Part shown: one piece after another, positions 13,401 through 14,696 of the stretch | How the letters are laid out: each line of letters begins with the position of its first letter | How positions within the stretch are numbered: the first letter of the stretch is position 1 | Assembly (NCBI GenBank): GCA_026982585.1 | Contig: JALSGW010000253.1 | Span: 1-14,696, forward strand | DNA from: Alphaproteobacteria bacterium | GTDB taxonomy: Bacteria > Pseudomonadota > Alphaproteobacteria > Geminicoccales > Geminicoccaceae | DNA: 14,696 bases | Direction: 5' to 3' | Notes under the pieces: generated by a model | Told to the model about the DNA's origin: nothing | What the model saw: only the letters and a program-made list of their open reading frames with translations | Databases searched by the model: none | Program-made: the position numbers and the translations under genes

Positions 13401-13645
13401 GGACCGGCACCAAGCGGGGCCGGAAGCCGCAAGAGGGTCGCACCCTTCCCCGATTCACCGCGCGCACGGGCCGCCAGTCCGGGGGCCTCGAACACCAGCC
13501 GCAGGAAGTCCGGATGGCGGCCGATGCGCAGCTCCAGAGGCTGGTCTTTGCCGGCGGTCTCGGGCGCAGCCGCAACGGGCGGGAGCGCGGCGAGGAGCCC
13601 TAGGAGGAGACCGGCGAGGAGCAGCGGCGTTGTGCGCGGCATCAT
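10481..13645 (-). CDS. Large exported protein with AMIN-like segments and TPR-like helical C-terminal half
   Basis: I do not recognise a named gene. The product has 1054 residues and starts with a clear signal peptide: MMPRTT, a Leu-rich core (8-21) and a likely cut after AAA at 25-27, so it should be exported to the periplasm. Residues 36-128 and 184-290 are beta-rich and look like AMIN-type modules (RIGRHPDFLRLVFEAP, PPDRLVVDLRE; then VRLVFAWDRPV, QRLVLVFAAS); a further beta-rich stretch runs to about 388. Ala/Pro/Glu-rich linkers cover 130-183 and 389-490. From about 490 to 1040 it is helical, with TPR-like units such as 745-780 (LGEAEAQTGRVAEALARW, then FPDDP) and 905-922. The ATG at 13645 overlaps the stop of the upstream MotB-like gene (ATGA), implying coupling. 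A second ATG follows at once at 13642. A role as a periplasmic scaffold for a stator-type complex is inference. Confidence 0.85.
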   Translation of the reverse strand: MMPRTTPLLLAGLLLGLLAALPPVAAAPETAGKDQPLELRIGRHPDFLRLVFEAPGLAARARGESGKGATLLRLPAPLGAGPVARLRRLSLVAEVEARADGVLRLVHPRAEGRLFALPPDRLVVDLRERAAAQPASVPPAPTASRAEPASGHAAPRKPAAEAANSGAPPPTEEPLAEAAASGSGRLRVWAEMREDAVRLVFAWDRPVPAALYRRGQRLVLVFAASSPDLVIDRGSLRDQARAAVRRLRGGRQREATVLEFELAEGLAAAVRRRGNLWYVQFGDPPGGQATPLDLRIRDGALVLAPIDALVRITDRASGERLWVGATLEAGRGRPSGLTTVDVAVPPSLQGAVVRPRSDLVRVRRAGRELVVERTGGLRLSQALRRSLLTEAPGGAPAQPEPAVAQAASDPLPEPSERADAVPVPPAEQAEQPDRVEVPGETVVPPPSEERAEGGPSPSQERAAARDPERDEEGGDAEPAATVAAPIADMPPWTSRLGLQELADLTPEDRLRLAQRLRRLLAEAERPERRGALRLELARLLLAEALGREVRIQLDALGPEERAALGGEMGERLRDLALAGAALGGGEEIDLERLSGEEWALWRLIVAAERRQWDRAAADLDPAHRQLGSYPLPLQVRLAPKLILAALQAGQIDRAYVWLDRAGRWPLARFQRDRLRFLEALAVARDGGGEEAAGILADLVQNADWFTAVRAAYARIQLARDAGALDPEAVRARLEEQRPLWRGHPWEPSMLAALGEAEAQTGRVAEALARWSDVLARFPDDPIRTRLSARMRETLERALAGRRELGLTPVEAFALYRRYPEFAPSLQGREEAYLRLAEDLIAAGLAPAARSLLLEVGTLGQDPMLEARRLMLLARAEVEEDPKRALATLARARALVRDPPWPRALEAELYLAAGRPREALAGLASEDGPELLPLLLEAAWMSGEPELLRDAALRLARELEASDQPLGGGRLRAFLAALAGLLRAGDAAAFEALVQAGRPRISDPDLIALIELARPRPSFAGPPEAVIRQIEAYVPPLRAALGSAPGENATAPPGS

Positions 13646-14229
13646 GGCAGGCGGTACCAGAGCTCCGGCGCCGAATCGGGTCCGGCACGGGGGTCGAACA
13701 GCACCGCCGGGCGCCTTCCGAGCCAGCCAGCCACCCGATCCGCCACATCCGTCAACGGTGCCCAGGAAGCGGGCTCCAGCGCCGGCGCGCCCGCCAGCAC
13801 CAGGACCAGATCGCCGTCCCCGGCGGCGATGCGGCGCAGGCGGCGGGCGAGATCGCGCCGGATCCCGCGGCACAGCGTCTCTTCCGCGAGCAGCTCCCGG
13901 GTCAGGACCAGCCGCACCGCCGTCTCCACCGCACGGACGGCGGGCCGGCAGCGGGGCGGGAGGTCTTCCACCGCCAGGCTCAGGGTGCGGGCGAGACGGA
14001 CGGCCTCCTCCTCCGGTGCCGGAGCCGGCTCCGGCAGCGGCGGGGCGCGCAGGGCAGCTGGATCCGGCGGAGCGCCGTCCAGCGGCAACACGCCCAAATA
14101 AGCGGCGACCAGCCGTGCGAGCCGGTCGCGGTCGATTTCCGCCATCGACAGATAGAGCACGAAAAAGGCCAGCACCAGGGCCGCGAGATCGGCGAAGGTG
14201 ACGAGCCAACCTCCCCTAGGGCGCACCAT
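13642..14229 (-). CDS. Short MotB-plug-like inner-membrane protein
   Basis: Predicted inner-membrane protein of 195 residues with one N-terminal membrane segment (about 8-28). GGWLVTFADLAALVLAFFVL, followed by SMAEIDRDRL, matches the start of MotB/OmpA-family stator subunits, in which an Asp in the FxD motif carries protons; here it would be D14. A Pro/Glu-rich linker (about 48-75) leads to a small periplasmic part with no clear OmpA peptidoglycan-binding signature, so the protein looks shorter than flagellar MotB (about 300). The ATG at 14229 has GGGGG nine bases upstream; a TTG at 14238 is an alternative adding three residues. It overlaps the upstream gene by 14 bp and the downstream gene by 4 bp. 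It could serve a flagellar-type, Tol/Exb-like or unknown motor; a MotA/TolQ partner would have to lie outside the window. Confidence 0.75.
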   Translation of the reverse strand: MVRPRGGWLVTFADLAALVLAFFVLYLSMAEIDRDRLARLVAAYLGVLPLDGAPPDPAALRAPPLPEPAPAPEEEAVRLARTLSLAVEDLPPRCRPAVRAVETAVRLVLTRELLAEETLCRGIRRDLARRLRRIAAGDGDLVLVLAGAPALEPASWAPLTDVADRVAGWLGRRPAVLFDPRAGPDSAPELWYRLP

Positions 14230-14696
14230 CGCCAGCAACCCCCGCAGCCGGGCCCCGCGCTCCGGGCCACAACATCACGCGCCATCGCCGAACCCGGCCG
14301 TCTCCCACGCCCAACAGAACGGCATCCTCAGGTGCGCCCAGGGCGACGAGCCGGGCGCGCAGCCGGCCGAGCCGTTCGAGCCGAGCCCCGCCCAGGGTCT
14401 CGGGAGGGACCGGAGGCGGCGCCAACACCGCGATCCGCATCCCCTCCTCGCGCGCCGCCCGGGCGAAGCGGGAGAGAAGCACCCAGCGGGCGCGGGGAAT
14501 GCGGCCGTCCCGGTCGAACAGGCGATCCTCATCGAGACGGAGTTCCGATCCGCCCTCCCCGCGTCCCTTGAGAAGCGGCGGTCGCTCCTCGCGCCTCGGG
14601 TCGGGCAGTGCCGGCGTGTCCAGGCCGGCCGCCTGCGGGTCGCCTACCCGCTCCCGCTCCAACGGCAGGCCCAGGGCGCCGCCGCCGAAGCGTTCC
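14216..14696 (-). CDS. OmpA/MotB-like protein, C-terminal part (5' end outside window)
   Basis: The frame is open through the right edge; about 159 residues are visible and the start is missing. The only in-window start, a TTG at 14662, is unlikely because the frame continues sensibly upstream (RFGGGALGLPLERERVG). A low-complexity Pro/Arg/Glu stretch is followed by a segment that recalls a degenerate OmpA-C domain: LRLDEDRLFDRDGRIPRARW, LLSRFARAAREEGMRIAVLA, then LERLGRLRARLVALGAPEDAV. The usual NxGLSxxRA arginine signature is only partly recognisable. If the family call is right, the domain would face the periplasm and touch peptidoglycan. The end overlaps the next gene's start by 14 bp, so the cluster is one operon. 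The OmpA assignment is tentative. Confidence 0.6.
   Translation of the reverse strand, partial: ERFGGGALGLPLERERVGDPQAAGLDTPALPDPRREERPPLLKGRGEGGSELRLDEDRLFDRDGRIPRARWVLLSRFARAAREEGMRIAVLAPPPVPPETLGGARLERLGRLRARLVALGAPEDAVLLGVGDGRVRRWRVMLWPGARGPAAGVAGDGAP

Noticed and set aside
10664..13603. 979-codon open frame on the plus strand
   Set aside because: It is the mirror of the 1054-residue exported protein. The minus frame has a signal peptide, sensible domains and operon overlap; this one shows only shadow-like composition rich in Gln, His, Arg and Pro.
13646..14209. Extending the large minus-strand gene upstream to a TTG at 14209
   Set aside because: The added 188 residues overlap the MotB-like gene in another frame, are Pro/Arg/Gly-rich, and would bury the signal peptide.

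Overview
The window is very GC-rich, gene-dense chromosomal DNA from a proteobacterium, most likely an alphaproteobacterium (perhaps Rhodospirillales-like). The clues are the RecA C-terminal half with its alpha-type YDSQRIGQGRENAK stretch, recA followed directly by alaS with no recX, and a UvrA whose first zinc finger reads CPVSGF rather than CPxCG. I remember these as alphaproteobacterial traits and could not check them. No mobile element, tRNA, rRNA or CRISPR array was seen.

Layout, left to right. Plus strand: the 3' part of recA (2-625); alaS (652-3303); a 198-bp gap; a GlxA/GbdR-type AraC-family regulator (3502-4503); uvrA (4589-7450); a GlcD/D-2-hydroxyglutarate-dehydrogenase-like FAD oxidoreductase (7491-8876); pdxJ (8988-9719); and acpS (9716-10132, ATGA overlap with pdxJ). 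A 348-bp non-coding stretch with several hairpins then separates these from a converging minus-strand cluster. Read in its own direction, that cluster is the C-terminal part of an OmpA/MotB-like protein (entering from the right edge, 14696-14216), a short MotB-plug-like membrane protein (14229-13642) and a 1054-residue exported protein with two beta-rich AMIN-like segments and a long TPR-like helical half (13645-10481). All three overlap.

The plus-strand genes are housekeeping: recombination and repair (recA, uvrA), translation (alaS), vitamin B6 synthesis (pdxJ) and carrier-protein activation (acpS), with one orphan regulator and one flavoenzyme among them. The minus-strand cluster is the least explained part. 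It looks like the periplasmic or cell-wall side of a stator-type (MotA/MotB- or TolQ/TolR-like) machine joined to a large periplasmic scaffold. It is the best candidate here for an under-described system, but its function is inference only.
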